64,000 nucleotides of DNA, from NCBI RefSeq assembly GCF_000702805.1, contig NZ_JNJX01000001.1, positions 1 through 64,000 of the forward strand. The letters run 5' to 3'. The translations under genes and the position numbers were made by a program. Within the stretch, counting starts at the first letter, position 1. Each line of letters opens with the position of its first letter. Shown here in pieces: positions 43,758 to 54,711 of this stretch. Under the pieces are notes generated by a model that was not told where the DNA came from, did not search any database, and worked only from the letters and a program-made list of their open reading frames with translations. This DNA is from Mycoplasma anseris ATCC 49234. Lineage in GTDB: Bacteria > Bacillota_I > Bacilli_A > Mycoplasmatales > Metamycoplasmataceae.

Positions 43758-44711
43758 TTATACTTGAATTAATAAAAATACTGAAGCGAATAAAGCTACT
43801 AATGAGATTGAATCAAAACGATCCATAATACCACCATGACCAGGAATTAAATCAGAAAAATCTTTAATTAGCATTAAACGTTTTAGTAATGAGAACAATA
43901 AATCTCCAAAAATGGAAAGAGCTGGTAATAATATTGTTGCAATTGCCATTTGGATCGGTTTTGAAAAATAACTAAAATTAGATTCTGAATTAATAAGCCC
44001 AGCTAAACAGAATAATAAAAAGGTAAATAAGACACCAAATAAATAAGAAGCAATTGCCCCTTCTCAAGTTTTTTTAGGGCTTATATGAGGTGCAAATTTT
44101 CTTTTAAATCAAACATGGCCATATTTTTTGCCTATAAAATAACCAGTAGTGTCAATTACCATTGGAATTAAAAAGATAGCAAATAAATAAAATAGATTGG
44201 CAATATTATTAAATAATAAGAGTTTTGAAATTATTGGCATATACAAAACTACAAAGAAGGTTATAAAATAATATTTTAAAAATTCTTTTGCATTTTTAAA
44301 ATTCCTAAACTCAACCAACATAATGGCAGTTATCGTAATAAAGACTAATGAATATCCTAAAAATTGAATTGGTTTAAAACTATCAATTCCAAAGACATAA
44401 TTAAAAATATATGTTGTTAATAATTGATTGTCTCAACCAGTAGCATCATTATATATGTTGGTATTAGATAAAAACATATCTAAGGGAAAAAGTCAAATCA
44501 ATATACTACTTAACGCAATAATAATATTGCTTGCAATGTGTAATCGATTATGTCTAATAATTTCGAAACATGCATATGTTGAAAAAAACATAAAAAAAGT
44601 TGTTCCAATTACTTTGCCACTTGTTTGTGCGAAATAAATCACAAAGAAAAAAGGAATAATAATTAATAATAAAATTGCTGCTGATTTAGCTCTTGTTTTT
44701 GTGCCATTCAT
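43758..44711 (-). CDS. cdsA: phosphatidate cytidylyltransferase
   Basis: 317 residues, about eight membrane helices. The C-terminal signature SPKKTWEG...SIFGDLLFSLLKR.IKDFSDLIPGHGGIMDRFDS is intact. It makes CDP-diacylglycerol from phosphatidic acid and CTP for phospholipid synthesis. ATG 44711; polC follows directly. Confidence 0.95.
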
Positions 44712-44805
44712 GATTTAGATTATATATGAAAAGAATATTAATTTAGAAATTTAACTTATAAGTTAAAAATATATGTTTTTAAGGTTTTTCTGCCTTATTT
44801 ATAAA

Positions 44806-44830
44806 TAAAAATAGGGAATTCCCTATTTTG
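44806..44830 (-). terminator. perfect palindrome at the tpiA 3' end
   Basis: AAAATAGGG AATT CCCTATTTT (44808-44829) overlaps the tpiA stop region and is followed on the minus strand by TTTATTTATAAATAAGG. Probably the tpiA terminator. Confidence 0.55.
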
Positions 44831-45551
44831 TATCAAGAATTTTTGCCATTTCTATAAAATTTGTTGGATTTAATGCAGCTCCTCCAACAAGAAAACCATC
44901 ACAATTTCCAATTTTAATTAATTCTTTAATATTTTTTAAAGAAACAGAGCCTCCATATAAAACAGGAACACTAAAATGAGTCATTTCTTTAATTTTTTGG
45001 ATCACATGTTCAATATGACAAATTTCCGGAATAATTCCATTTCCAATACAATAAATTGGCTCATAAGAAATAATTAAATTCCCAAAATCGGTAATATTTT
45101 TTAAACATTTTTTTAATTGATTTTCAATAAATTCATAGGTTTTTTTAGCTTCAAAAGTTGCTAAATCTTCGCCAACACACAAAACTGGTCTTACATTAGT
45201 TCCTTCTAAAGTAATAATCTTTTGATTAATTAGTTCATCAGTTTCATTAAACATCATTCTTCTTTCAGAATGCCCTATTAAAACAAAATCTAAATTTAAT
45301 TCCTTAGCCGTTCTAATTGAAACTTCACCAGTATATGCTCCTCTTTCTAAATGAAAAATATTTTGAGCACCAAATAAAAAATTACGATTTTGATGATTTA
45401 AAATCAAAGACATACTATCATGGCTAACTGCTTGCCCAATTTTTGTGTTTTTTAAATTTTCTTTTTTAATTAAATTTTCTGTCTCATTTAAATAGTTTTG
45501 TGTTTCAAAATAACTCAAATTCATTTTTAAATTACCAATTAAGAATTTCAT
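44823..45551 (-). CDS. tpiA: triosephosphate isomerase
   Basis: 242 residues from ATG 45551 with AAGGGAG upstream; a longer frame to 45596 lacks a ribosome binding site. Catalytic residues are N7 and K9 (GNLKMN), H94 (IGHSERR) and E164 (SYEPIYCIGNG). The usual Trp-Ala after YEP[IV] is Tyr-Cys here, in the phosphate-gripping loop. It interconverts dihydroxyacetone phosphate and glyceraldehyde 3-phosphate in glycolysis. It follows the membrane protein gene at 45563 by 11 bases. Confidence 0.95.
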   Translation of the reverse strand: MKFLIGNLKMNLSYFETQNYLNETENLIKKENLKNTKIGQAVSHDSMSLILNHQNRNFLFGAQNIFHLERGAYTGEVSIRTAKELNLDFVLIGHSERRMMFNETDELINQKIITLEGTNVRPVLCVGEDLATFEAKKTYEFIENQLKKCLKNITDFGNLIISYEPIYCIGNGIIPEICHIEHVIQKIKEMTHFSVPVLYGGSVSLKNIKELIKIGNCDGFLVGGAALNPTNFIEMAKILDTK

Positions 45552-45562
45552 AATTACTCCCT

Positions 45563-46042
45563 TTATTTTTTGCTTAGTAACGAAGGTAAAATACAAATCA
45601 AAATAATTCCTGACAATATCAAGAATAAATAGAATACTAAATTAGTCATTTTAGGTTTTAATAATTTGGTTTTTTCTTTTTGCTTCTCTTCATCATCTAA
45701 TTTTCTTCGCATATCAATATATAGTTGTTCTTTTGTTTTGCGATTATCAGGTTTTTTAAATTCTTTATTAACCATCTTAGTTAATTTATGGCCCATACTA
45801 CCAGATTTAGCGACTTTAATAATTCCTTTTCCCAATCCTCATCTAAATAGCAATGCTAATAAATTAACAGATACCATAATAATCGCTACCACTGATAATG
45901 TGTCCACTCAATTTTTGTTAACTCCATATTTGACACCAAATAATATAGCCAAATATCCAACAATAGAAACACATAAATAAATAATGCTAAATAAGTTCCA
46001 ACTATTGTTTCAATATTCTTTAAAAGTTAATTTTTCCTTCAT
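45563..46042 (-). CDS. membrane protein, possibly DUF3899-like
   Basis: 159 residues, ATG 46042 with GAGGAA. Two hydrophobic helices lie near the N-terminus, a charged basic-acidic middle follows (KEQLYIDMRRKLDDEEKQKEK), and one C-terminal helix precedes SLLSKK. The layout recalls the mycoplasma DUF3899 membrane proteins, but I cannot confirm that. It lies directly upstream of tpiA. Confidence 0.6.
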
Positions 46043-46591
46043 TAATTCCTCTTTTTCTTTAATACATTAATTTTATATGGTTTTTCTTTTTATTTGCTAA
46101 TAAAAGAGAATACAAAAGATAACACCAATAATTTAATTGGTTCAAATACCTTTATTAGTGCTTTCTTATTCTTTTTTAAAATTATTAGTTATATTTAAAC
46201 AAGTTTAATTTAATCATTATTTTTTTAAAATTCGAAATAAACAATTTAATTCATCTTTTTCAAGATTTTGAAATTCTATTGGTTTTTGATTTTTATGGGG
46301 TAATAATAAGTTATCATTCTTGCTTTTTATCTACTGAAATAGAATTATATTCATCAGTAGAAGCAATTTTTTGTGTTCTTGTGATTTTATCTGCATTCAT
46401 AATAATTTAATCTAAATAGAAGTTAATAATTAAACTATAAATAATATATTGCGCCCCCAATTTGTACTTATAAATTCAATTTTTTAGATTCCTATTTATA
46501 AAAGAAGAGAAGGTTTATTTTTTTTGCTTTTAATTATTTAATAATTATTGTTTAATTAAAGAAAAAAATATTAGTAATATACTTCAATAAA
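46043..46591. other. intergenic region with a gene remnant and divergent promoters
   Basis: AT-rich DNA between the minus-strand tpiA unit and the plus-strand nucleotidyltransferase pair. The only coding signal is the broken minus-strand fragment at 46217-46400. TAATAT at about 46575-46580 is a likely -10 for the plus-strand genes. Confidence 0.4.
46217..46400 (-). pseudogene. short broken gene remnant
   Basis: From ATG 46400 a 29-codon frame (MNADKITRTQKIASTDEYN...KKQEW) hits TAA at 46311-46313. A neighbouring frame continues with credible composition (LLLPHKNQKPIEFQNLEKDE...LFRILKK) to TAA 46217. Together they look like a small protein interrupted by a frameshift. Too short to identify. 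Confidence 0.3.
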
Positions 46592-47467
46592 ATGGGAATT
46601 TGAAATAAGATTAAAATGGAGATACAAAAAATTAAATGTAAATTAATTTTACATGGTAGTTTTTTATTAAAACAAAAGGGAATTATTGAGAGAGAACCTA
46701 TAGATATTGATTTAGGTTTTATTGAAAACATGTCTTATCAAGAAAAAAATAATTGTTGAATGAAATTTATTTCCAATTTTATTGTGTTAGATAAAATAAT
46801 CAATAATCAATTACAAAAGAAATATATAATAACTTTTGAATCAAAAACTTATATTATTGAATGCTTATTTGGCAAAAATATAGCAAATGATCAAATTGCA
46901 ACATACAATGGTATAAACGTTTTAAAAGATGAATTTTTTATAATTTCAAAATTTGCTCAATTGTGCAGTAGATTATATGCATATAACAAATATAATAAAG
47001 AAGAACTTCTAACAAAAATACATATTATAGTTGAAGACATTACACGAATAAGAAATTATGTAAATATTCACCAAGATAACGATTTTTTCTTTTGAAATTT
47101 TCAAAGAAATATAATGTCAAACTTTGAATTTGATTTGCTAGCAAATAAAGAAAATTTATACAACACTTTTTTCTTTATTGATGAAAACTTAAATAGGTTA
47201 AATATTTTCAATAACTTTACAATTAAAGAATATGTTGAATTATCAAAAACAAATTTGAATTTTATTTCATTTATTAAAAATATGAATACTGTATATTGAA
47301 GTAGAGATTTCATTGTTGATAAAATAATTGATGAACAAATCATAGTTGGTCGGCTCTTAACAAATTTATATATTAAAAATACAAAAGATAATTTAGTAAA
47401 AATAAAACAAAAATTAATAAGAAAAAAGACGGATTGTGAAAATATAATGGTGAATATATTTCACTAG
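46592..47467 (+). CDS. AbiEii-like nucleotidyltransferase
   Basis: 291 residues from ATG 46592 (ATG 46616 is an alternative). It has the nucleotidyltransferase motif: G22-S23 in LILHGSFLL and, after REP, D38-I-D40 in IDIDLGF. Further on, VLKDEFFIISKFAQLCSRL resembles the helix after the active site in AbiEii/DUF1814 toxins. Such enzymes modify tRNA ends or other targets and act in abortive infection with an AbiEi antitoxin, which is not seen here. Near the end the frame stops at 47465-47467, but a -1 shift at about 47446 would add NGEYISLVEYLLQHNLIK... to 47532, so the C-terminus may be truncated. A membrane protein gene follows. Confidence 0.6.
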
Positions 47468-47553
47468 TTGAATATCTGTTGCAACACAATTTAATTAAAA
47501 GAAATGATGTAGATATTTGATTTTCTGATTAAATTGAATACTAAGGAGTTATT

Positions 47554-48408
47554 TTGAATTTTAATTTTTTATTAAACCCGACAACTACTGCATCAGTATT
47601 AAAATTAATTAGCAAAGAAAACAAAAAAGCTAAAATAAGTTTTATTTTTCATATTTTTTTACAAATAATTATGTATTCATCCATATTATTTTGCTTGATA
47701 TACTTTGATTATTACTATACAACATGAATAAAAGAAGAGGACAATAAACCATTAATTCGCTTTATTGGAGTATCACTATGCTTTATAATTTATCCAATTT
47801 ATTTGTTATTTGCATATACAATTTTTAAACCCATTATCAAAAATTATTTTTTATCAATTGATACAAATAATAAAAATTATTTAAAATTGGATATCTTATT
47901 AAATAAGAAAAATGTATATTTCTTCAAAACCCATTTATTAATTTGAATTGCAATAGTTTTATTTATTTCAATTAGTGCATTGCATCAAATTTTCTTATTT
48001 CAACAAAATCCTCACATTAATGAATTAGAAATGTTTTATTTCCCATATTTAATAATAATGTGTGTGTTAAAAACAATAATTACTAATTCCTTTAATCTTG
48101 TTAGATTCTATAAAAAAATACCATATAAAACTGATATCGATATTCAAATTAGAAATAATAGAATTGAATTTTTTACATTTTGATTATACTTTTTGCTAGG
48201 AGCATTAATAATTAGAATCGGCGAACTATCACATAGTAATGACATTAGCATTTTTCCTGCATACGTTGTAATTGCAATATGTGTTGTGGCATGTTTAATT
48301 CCATTAGCAATTATGTTTAAATGACTGATTAAATATCTTTCATTACGTAAAGAAAATGTTAATAAGAAAACAAAAGACTTAATGATTTTTTTACCAATTG
48401 TTTTTTAA
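47554..48408 (+). CDS. polytopic membrane protein paired with the nucleotidyltransferase
   Basis: 284 residues. The start is TTG 47554, supported by AAGGAG 6 bases upstream; no ATG fits. About six hydrophobic helices lie between short loops, with a basic cytoplasmic-type tail (RKENVNKKTKD). No transport motif was recognised. Same strand, short gap and shared terminator make it part of the unit with the AbiEii-like gene. Confidence 0.65.
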
Positions 48409-48449
48409 AAACATCCTTATAAAGATTCTGAAATAAAAATTTAAAATAT

Positions 48450-48477
48450 TTAAAAAAGAGTTATTCTCTTTTTTTAT
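48450..48477 (+). terminator. terminator of the nucleotidyltransferase-membrane protein unit
   Basis: AAAAAAGAG and CTCTTTTTTT form a hairpin around TTATT, followed by T-rich DNA, about 45 bases past the stop at 48408. Confidence 0.7.
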
Positions 48478-48562
48478 TTTATTGACATCATATTAATTTG
48501 TTCAGTTTTTATTTAGAATCACAATATTCAATAATAATGAACAATGTCTTGTTGATGTAAAT

Positions 48563-48597
48563 AAAAAACCAAGATTAATTCTAATCTCAGTTTTTTA
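48563..48597 (-). terminator. terminator of the opp operon
   Basis: The AGATTA / TAATCT stem lies between AAAAAACC and GTTTTTT runs, about 60 bases beyond the oppF stop on the minus strand. Confidence 0.65.
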
Positions 48598-48655
48598 TAT
48601 TACGCTTTAATTTGAATTAAGCTATATACCATAATGGCATATATATTCAATATTA

Positions 48656-51058
48656 TTATTTTTTAGTTCATTCTTTAATTTGCTTATCAGTTCCATAAAT
48701 ATAGTGATCTTCTTCAACTTTTTGCATTGTTGGAATGTTAGGGAATTGTTGTTCATCTAAATAGTCTAAATCAAATGAAACATCTTGGAATTTAACATTA
48801 GCATTTGAAATTTTTGGAATTGCTTTAAATAAGTTGATTGTATATGGATGAAGTGGTTTATCATAAATTGCTTCAGTTTTTCCGTGTTCAACAATTTTAC
48901 CTAAGTGCATTATTTGAACATTATCAGCAATATATTCAATCATACTTAAGTCATGGGCAATGAAAATCAATCCGATGTTTTTGGTACGACATAATTCTTT
49001 GATTAAGTTAACTACTTGAGCTTGAATGGAAATATCCAATGAAGCAATAGGTTCATCAGCCACAATTACTTGTGGTTCAGTAATCAAAGCTCTTGCAATA
49101 ACAATTCTTTGTAATTGTCCGCCACTAAATTCATGAGGGTAACGGTAAGCAAATTGTTTTAGAAGCCCAACTTCTTCTAAAGCTTTATAAATTGTAGTTT
49201 TATAAAGCAATTGAGAAATCAAAAATCTAGCAAATGGTTCAAAAATTTTATAATCCAATAAGTGGAATCTTTTTCCCCATTTTTGTTTATTAGAATCTTC
49301 GCCAGATTTTTCAGCATTTTTTAAGTTGCTTTCAACTCAATTATTATCAACACCTAATAATAAATAAATTCTTTTTATGTCTTGGTTTAGGTATCTTTTT
49401 TCGATTATAAATGATTTTAGAGTATCTTCTTTAATTGATAAATCTGATTTGTAAATTGAAATTAATGAATTAATTTCTTTTTCAGTTTTCTTATCTTTAA
49501 TTTGACTTCTTAAGAATAATCAATATTTTTCTTTTGTTTCTTCTAATTTTTTATTGCATTCAGTTTGCAAATCTACTAATTGTTTATAAAGTGTTTGCTG
49601 TGATTGGATTTTTTCATACAAGTCTTTAATTTCCTCTTTATAAGTAGCGAGGAAATTAATTCTTGCTTCTTCGTATGAAATTTCAGCTTCTTTTAATTGT
49701 TTTTGAGCCTCTTCTAAATTCTTTTTGTCTTCTTCATTATTTAGATTAATGCTTGTCGTTTTAGTGATTTGAATGTTTGCTTGGATTTCAGCATTTAATG
49801 CTTTAAGTTTTTCTTCATGTTTAATTAAATTTGCCTTAGATTTTTCAATGTATTTACTAAAATCAAAACTAAACTCTTTGATTTTAACTGATAAAAGGGT
49901 CTTTAAATTTTTTTGATATTCAATTTTTTCTAACTTATTGATGTAGAATTCATGAATTGCAGTTTTTAAAGATAAAATCATTTCTTTAAAATCATCAAAT
50001 TCCAAGTATTGACAATCTTTTTTAACTTGATCTAAGGTTTGTTTTAATTTCTTATTCATATATTCATTTTTTAATGAATATAAATAATAATCTAAATCAG
50101 TGGAAGCTAATTTAGCAATATTAGCTAATTGTGCTTCATTATTAAACTCAATATGGAAGTTAATAAAAGCATTTTTAGTTGATCTTTTAACTTCTTTAAA
50201 TTCTTCAATTAATTGTTTCTTTTTAGCTTTTAGTTCTTTAATTTTTTCTTCTGCAATAACATGTTCTTTTGAATATTTTAAATATGAAATCATTCTTTCC
50301 AAGTGTTGTTTATTTTTATAATAGGCATCTTCAAATGGTGAGATATTCTTTTCACGATATCTTTTTTGTAAATCATAATAGAATTGAATTAATTCATTAG
50401 TATTTGAATACATATTATCAATAATAATTGATTCCATTTGTTGTTTTTCTTCTAAATAACCAAAGAAAGAATTAAAGTTATCTTCATTACTTAAGTTCGT
50501 ATTAAATTCTAAATTGTTAAAAATTTTATTTCACTTATAGAAAAAGGGTTTTGCTAAAGTGTTAATTTCTTCTAAATTTTCTAATTGCAATTTCATTGCT
50601 TTAATTTGGAAGGTATATTTAAAGTTCTTCTTAACTTCTTTTCAATCTTTAAAAATATCACGAATTTTGTCAGCCATAATTCCATTAATTTGTAATGGCT
50701 CTTTTAAAATTGAATAAATGTTTTGTTGACCATTTAATGAAGCATGTGGATCTTGAAAAATCATTTGAACATTTTTTCTCAAAAATTTTCTTCTTTTATT
50801 TGTTATTTTCTTTCCAGAAATAATTTTTCCATCTAATCTCACAAAACCATTAAAGTCGTCATAAAGTCTTAAAATGGTTCTACCAACAGTAGTTTTCCCT
50901 GAACCAGATTCACCAATTAATCCAACAATTTCACCTTGATGAACATCAAAAGACACTCCATCAACCGCTTTATTGATGTAGCCTTGATTAACGAAGTATT
51001 TCTTTAAATTTTCAATTGAAAGAATTACGTTTTTGTCATCAAATTTGTTCTTACTCAT
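48656..51058 (-). CDS. oppF: oligopeptide ABC transporter ATP-binding protein OppF with large insertion
   Basis: 800 residues, against about 310-330 for ordinary OppF. Walker A GESGSGKT is at about 49-56 and the Q-loop FQDPHASLN at about 101-109. Then about 480 extra residues of charged coiled-coil follow before the ABC signature FSGGQLQR (about 644-651), Walker B VIVADEPIASLD and the H-loop IFIAHD. The C-terminal peptide-transporter tail (HPYTINLFKAIPK) is intact. OppF hydrolyses ATP together with OppD to power peptide import. It overlaps the oppD end by 8 bases and is the last gene of the operon. Confidence 0.93.
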
Positions 51059-52235
51059 TATTAAACGCTTTCTTAAACGCTTCTAAACGTTTTATTAAAT
51101 CTTTTGATAATTCAATTTTTGGAGCACTTGGATGTAATAATCAAGTTGCTGCAGCATGGGTTGTGGTAATTGGAATTAAAGGAGGTTCTTTTTGAAAATC
51201 AATTTCCAAAGCATATTCATTTCTTGGAGCAAATGGATCACCTAATGGCAAGTTAGCCATATCTGGTGGTGTTCCTTTAATGTTGTATAATTTCTCGTCT
51301 TTGTTTTCGGGAATAGCATTAATTAAAGCTCAAGTATATGGATGGGCAGGTTCTGTAAAAATTTCTTCTTTTAATCCTTTTTCAACAATTCTTCCAGCAT
51401 ACATTACGTAAATGTAATCACAGAATTTAGCGATAACAGAAATGTTATGGCTAATTAGAATAATTGAAATTCCCATTTTTTGTCTAATGTCTTCAAACAA
51501 TGCTAAAACTGATGCTTGAACTGTTGGATCTAATGCTGTTGTTGGTTCATCAGCAACAATAATTTCTGGTCTTAAAGCCACAACCATGGTAATAACAACC
51601 CTTTGTTTCATTCCGCCAGATAATGTGTGAGGATAAGTGTTGAATACTTTCTCAGCATGTCTAATTCCAAAACGTTTTAACAAGGAAATTAAATATTCTT
51701 TTTTCTCTGTAAAAGTTCTATTGTTTCATTCCTCATTATTATTAATAGCATCAAGTAATTGTTTACCAATAGTTCTTGTTGGGTTAAGACTTGTTAGAGG
51801 ATCTTGCGGAATATATCCAACCTTCATTCCTCTAATATATTGTCAATGTCCATTTCTTTTAATTTTTGTCAATTCTAAATTATTTATCTGCATTTGTTTA
51901 GCAGTAATAATTCCGCCTTCATTTACATTAATTAATGATTTTGAAGTAACTGATTTGCCTGAACCAGATTCACCTACTAGACCAATGATTTGACCTCTAT
52001 GAACGTCTAAATCAATTCCTCTAACAATGTGAATTTGTTTTTTTCTTCCAATTGGGAAACTTACATGTAAATCTCTAACTTCTAAAATTTTGTCACCTTT
52101 TAAAGGTGTTACTTCAATTGATTTAAATAGTTTTTCTCTTAAGATTGCTCTTGTGCTTTTTTTAGGTTTAGGTTCTTTTATAATTTCTTTAGAAGGTTTT
52201 TTGACTTCTTTGTTTTTTAATTCTTTATTAGACAT
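51051..52235 (-). CDS. oppD: oligopeptide ABC transporter ATP-binding protein OppD
   Basis: 394 residues. A basic N-terminal extension of about 48 residues precedes the ABC domain. Walker A is GESGSGKS, the Q-loop YIPQDPLTSLNP, the signature LSGGMKQR, Walker B IIVADEPTTALD and the H-loop ILISHN. The oligopeptide-transporter C-terminal region (EPAHPYT...LPLGDPFAPRNEYAL) lacks the cysteine ladder often seen for an iron-sulfur site. It begins 6 bases after oppC. ATG 52235; TTG 52238 is also in frame. Confidence 0.94.
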
Positions 52236-52241
52236 CAAAAC

Positions 52242-53531
52242 CTACTTTCTTTTTGACATAACTTTAGGGTCTAAACAGTCATGAATACCCACGGCAATAA
52301 AGTGTAATGACACTGATAATAACAATAAGATTAAAGCGGGTAGCAATAATAATCAAACGTTATTTGAAGCTTGTGGTACGGCATCAATTAATAATTGACC
52401 TAAGTTAATATCATTTTTTTCTTTGAAAAATCCTAAGAATGCTAATGATGAAATACTTAAAATGGTTGCAGGAATTCTTTTAACAAATGAGTTAGCAATT
52501 TTACCAATAATTGCAGGTAAAGCATGAACAAATACTTGTCTACCAGTTGAGGCACCAACTGCCTTAGCCGCTGAAATATATTCTTGATCTTTAACAGTAA
52601 TAATGAACATTCTTGTTCCAGCAACAGGCCCAGCTCAACCAGTTAAAATTAAAGCAATTATTAATGTTTTATCTGTCGAACCTAAAAATGAAACGAAAAT
52701 TAACAATCAAATAAGTTCAGGTACAGAAGTAAATATTTCAATAATACGCATAATTACAGTATCCATTAATTTTCCAGCATGGAATCCAATATAAGCACCA
52801 ATGGCTACACCAATAATGGTTTCAATGACAGCAACAATTAAAGCGACTTTAAATGCTCTTCAAGTTGCATATCAAGTAGTGATTCAAATGTCTGCGCCTC
52901 TAGCATCTGTTCCTAAAATGGTTTTTAAATATGGGGTTTGAGATTCTAGAGATCTTAATAGATCAATATGTTGTTGATGAGTTCAGTTTTTTACTTCACT
53001 TGTATGAGAATTAATGTATTCATTGTAGCGTTGAATAACATCAGAATAGAATAAAAAGTCATATGAATTATATTCTAAATAAACGTTATTCCCGTTTTCT
53101 TCAATGACAACATTATTTAGAAACGGCCTTAAATAATCGCTGAAAATTTTGTGCGTTTCTAAATCTTTTATAAAAACATAATCAGCGTTAACTGTATCTA
53201 CTGTCGATTTAAATATTGGGCTATAAGAAGGTGGCAAAAAGAAAATTTTATTTGAACCTGAAATTGGTGTATTTGGATCATAAGTTCTAATTCCTGGAGC
53301 CGGAATAATTAATGAACATAAAATCATTACAATAAAAACTATAAATGCAATTGTGACAATAGGATTTTTAAAAAATCTTTTTGTCATTTCTATGTAAATG
53401 TTTTTGGGTTTTCCAGCAATGGTTGTGATATTTTTCTTTTCAGTTTCAGGAATTAAATTGAATTTGTCTTGTAATTCTGAACTGATTTTATATTTTTCAT
53501 TAAATTCTTTAATATTGTCAGTTAATGGCAT
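52242..53531 (-). CDS. oppC: oligopeptide ABC transporter permease OppC
   Basis: 429 residues. One N-terminal helix at about 52-73 is followed by a long extracellular insertion (about 75-185) and then the five-helix permease core with the EAA loop (EYISAAKAVGASTGRQVFVHALP). ATG 53531 lies 10 bases from AAAGGAG; TTG 53537 has better spacing and is an alternative start. It overlaps nothing but begins 6 bases from the oppB stop. Confidence 0.93.
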
Positions 53532-53537
53532 TATCAA

Positions 53538-54692
53538 TTAACTCCTTTCCACTGCAGTTGGTTCTTCCTTATGAAGAGTTTCTTGTTGTTTTTTAAATAA
53601 ATCTTTTTCTAATTTTCTTCTAATCAGTCAAGCCTTAAAGAATAATAGGTAGTTTTTCTTGCTTGTATCACCATATGAAATTTTTGGGTCTAATATTGCA
53701 TAGCAAATATCAACAAAAATTTCAAGGAATAAAGATAAGGCAGTGAAGAACAAGATTGAGAACATTTCAATGTAAATTTCCCCATTAGGGAAGGCATATA
53801 CAATAACTATACTTGTACCTTGAATATTTCAGAATTTTTCAACAATGATACTTCCAGTTAATAAACCTAAAAATGAATAAACAATCATTGTGAAAATAGG
53901 AATTGAAATATTCCTAAAAACATATTTAAAGAAAATTTGAATACTGCTTAATCCTTTTGTTTTTGCTATTAAAACATAATTTGAAGTTAAAACGGTTACA
54001 ACTTGGTTACGTGAATAAGTTGTAAAACCGGCTAAGGATCCTAAAGTAATAACTAGAATAGGTGGGATTAAAGATTTAAAAACTTCTTTTATTGACTGTT
54101 CATCAGTTGTAAATACTTTAGGAGGCAACCCAAATTTAACAAAGATAGTAATAACAATTGGAGCAATAATGAAACTTGGTAAAGCAATGAAGAAGACAAC
54201 AAATAAGTTAATTGCTGAGTCCATCACTTTTCCACGATTATATCCCGCAAATACCCCTAAAGATATTCCACAAATACTGCTTATTATAAATGAAGGAGCA
54301 GTAACCATAATTGAATATTTTAGTGGATAAAAGAATAATTTAGGAATGGTTTTATAAACAACTGGGTTTGGATTAAATTGTTCATTAATAATGTGACCGA
54401 AATTACCTTTAAAGAAATTCCCAATATAATCAAAATATCTTACAATAATTGGAATTAATTCTCCTGGTTCTTTCTCTGTACCATATCTAAATCCATATTC
54501 GACTTGCTTAATTTTTAAATAATGTTCAAATCCATCATATATTGATTTGTCATGTATTTTAGATCAACTCTCTTGAGCCATTTTATTAATTGGATCAGGA
54601 GCAAAAGCTGCTATTAAGCAAAATGTCAAAATCGAGATAATAAATAATGTAAGAATAGCAAATGCTATTCTTTGCAATATATATTTAAACAT
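53538..54692 (-). CDS. oppB: oligopeptide ABC transporter permease OppB
   Basis: 384 residues with six membrane helices. The first helix starts right at the N-terminus (FKYILQRIAFAILTLFIISIL). The EAA loop NYVLIAKTKGLSSIQIFFKYVFRN interacts with the ATPases. A cytoplasmic basic tail of about 45 residues (SKKNYLLFFKAW..) is longer than in typical OppB. It follows oppA by 19 bases. Confidence 0.93.
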
Positions 54693-54711
54693 TTCTTAAG
54701 TAGTTAAGATC

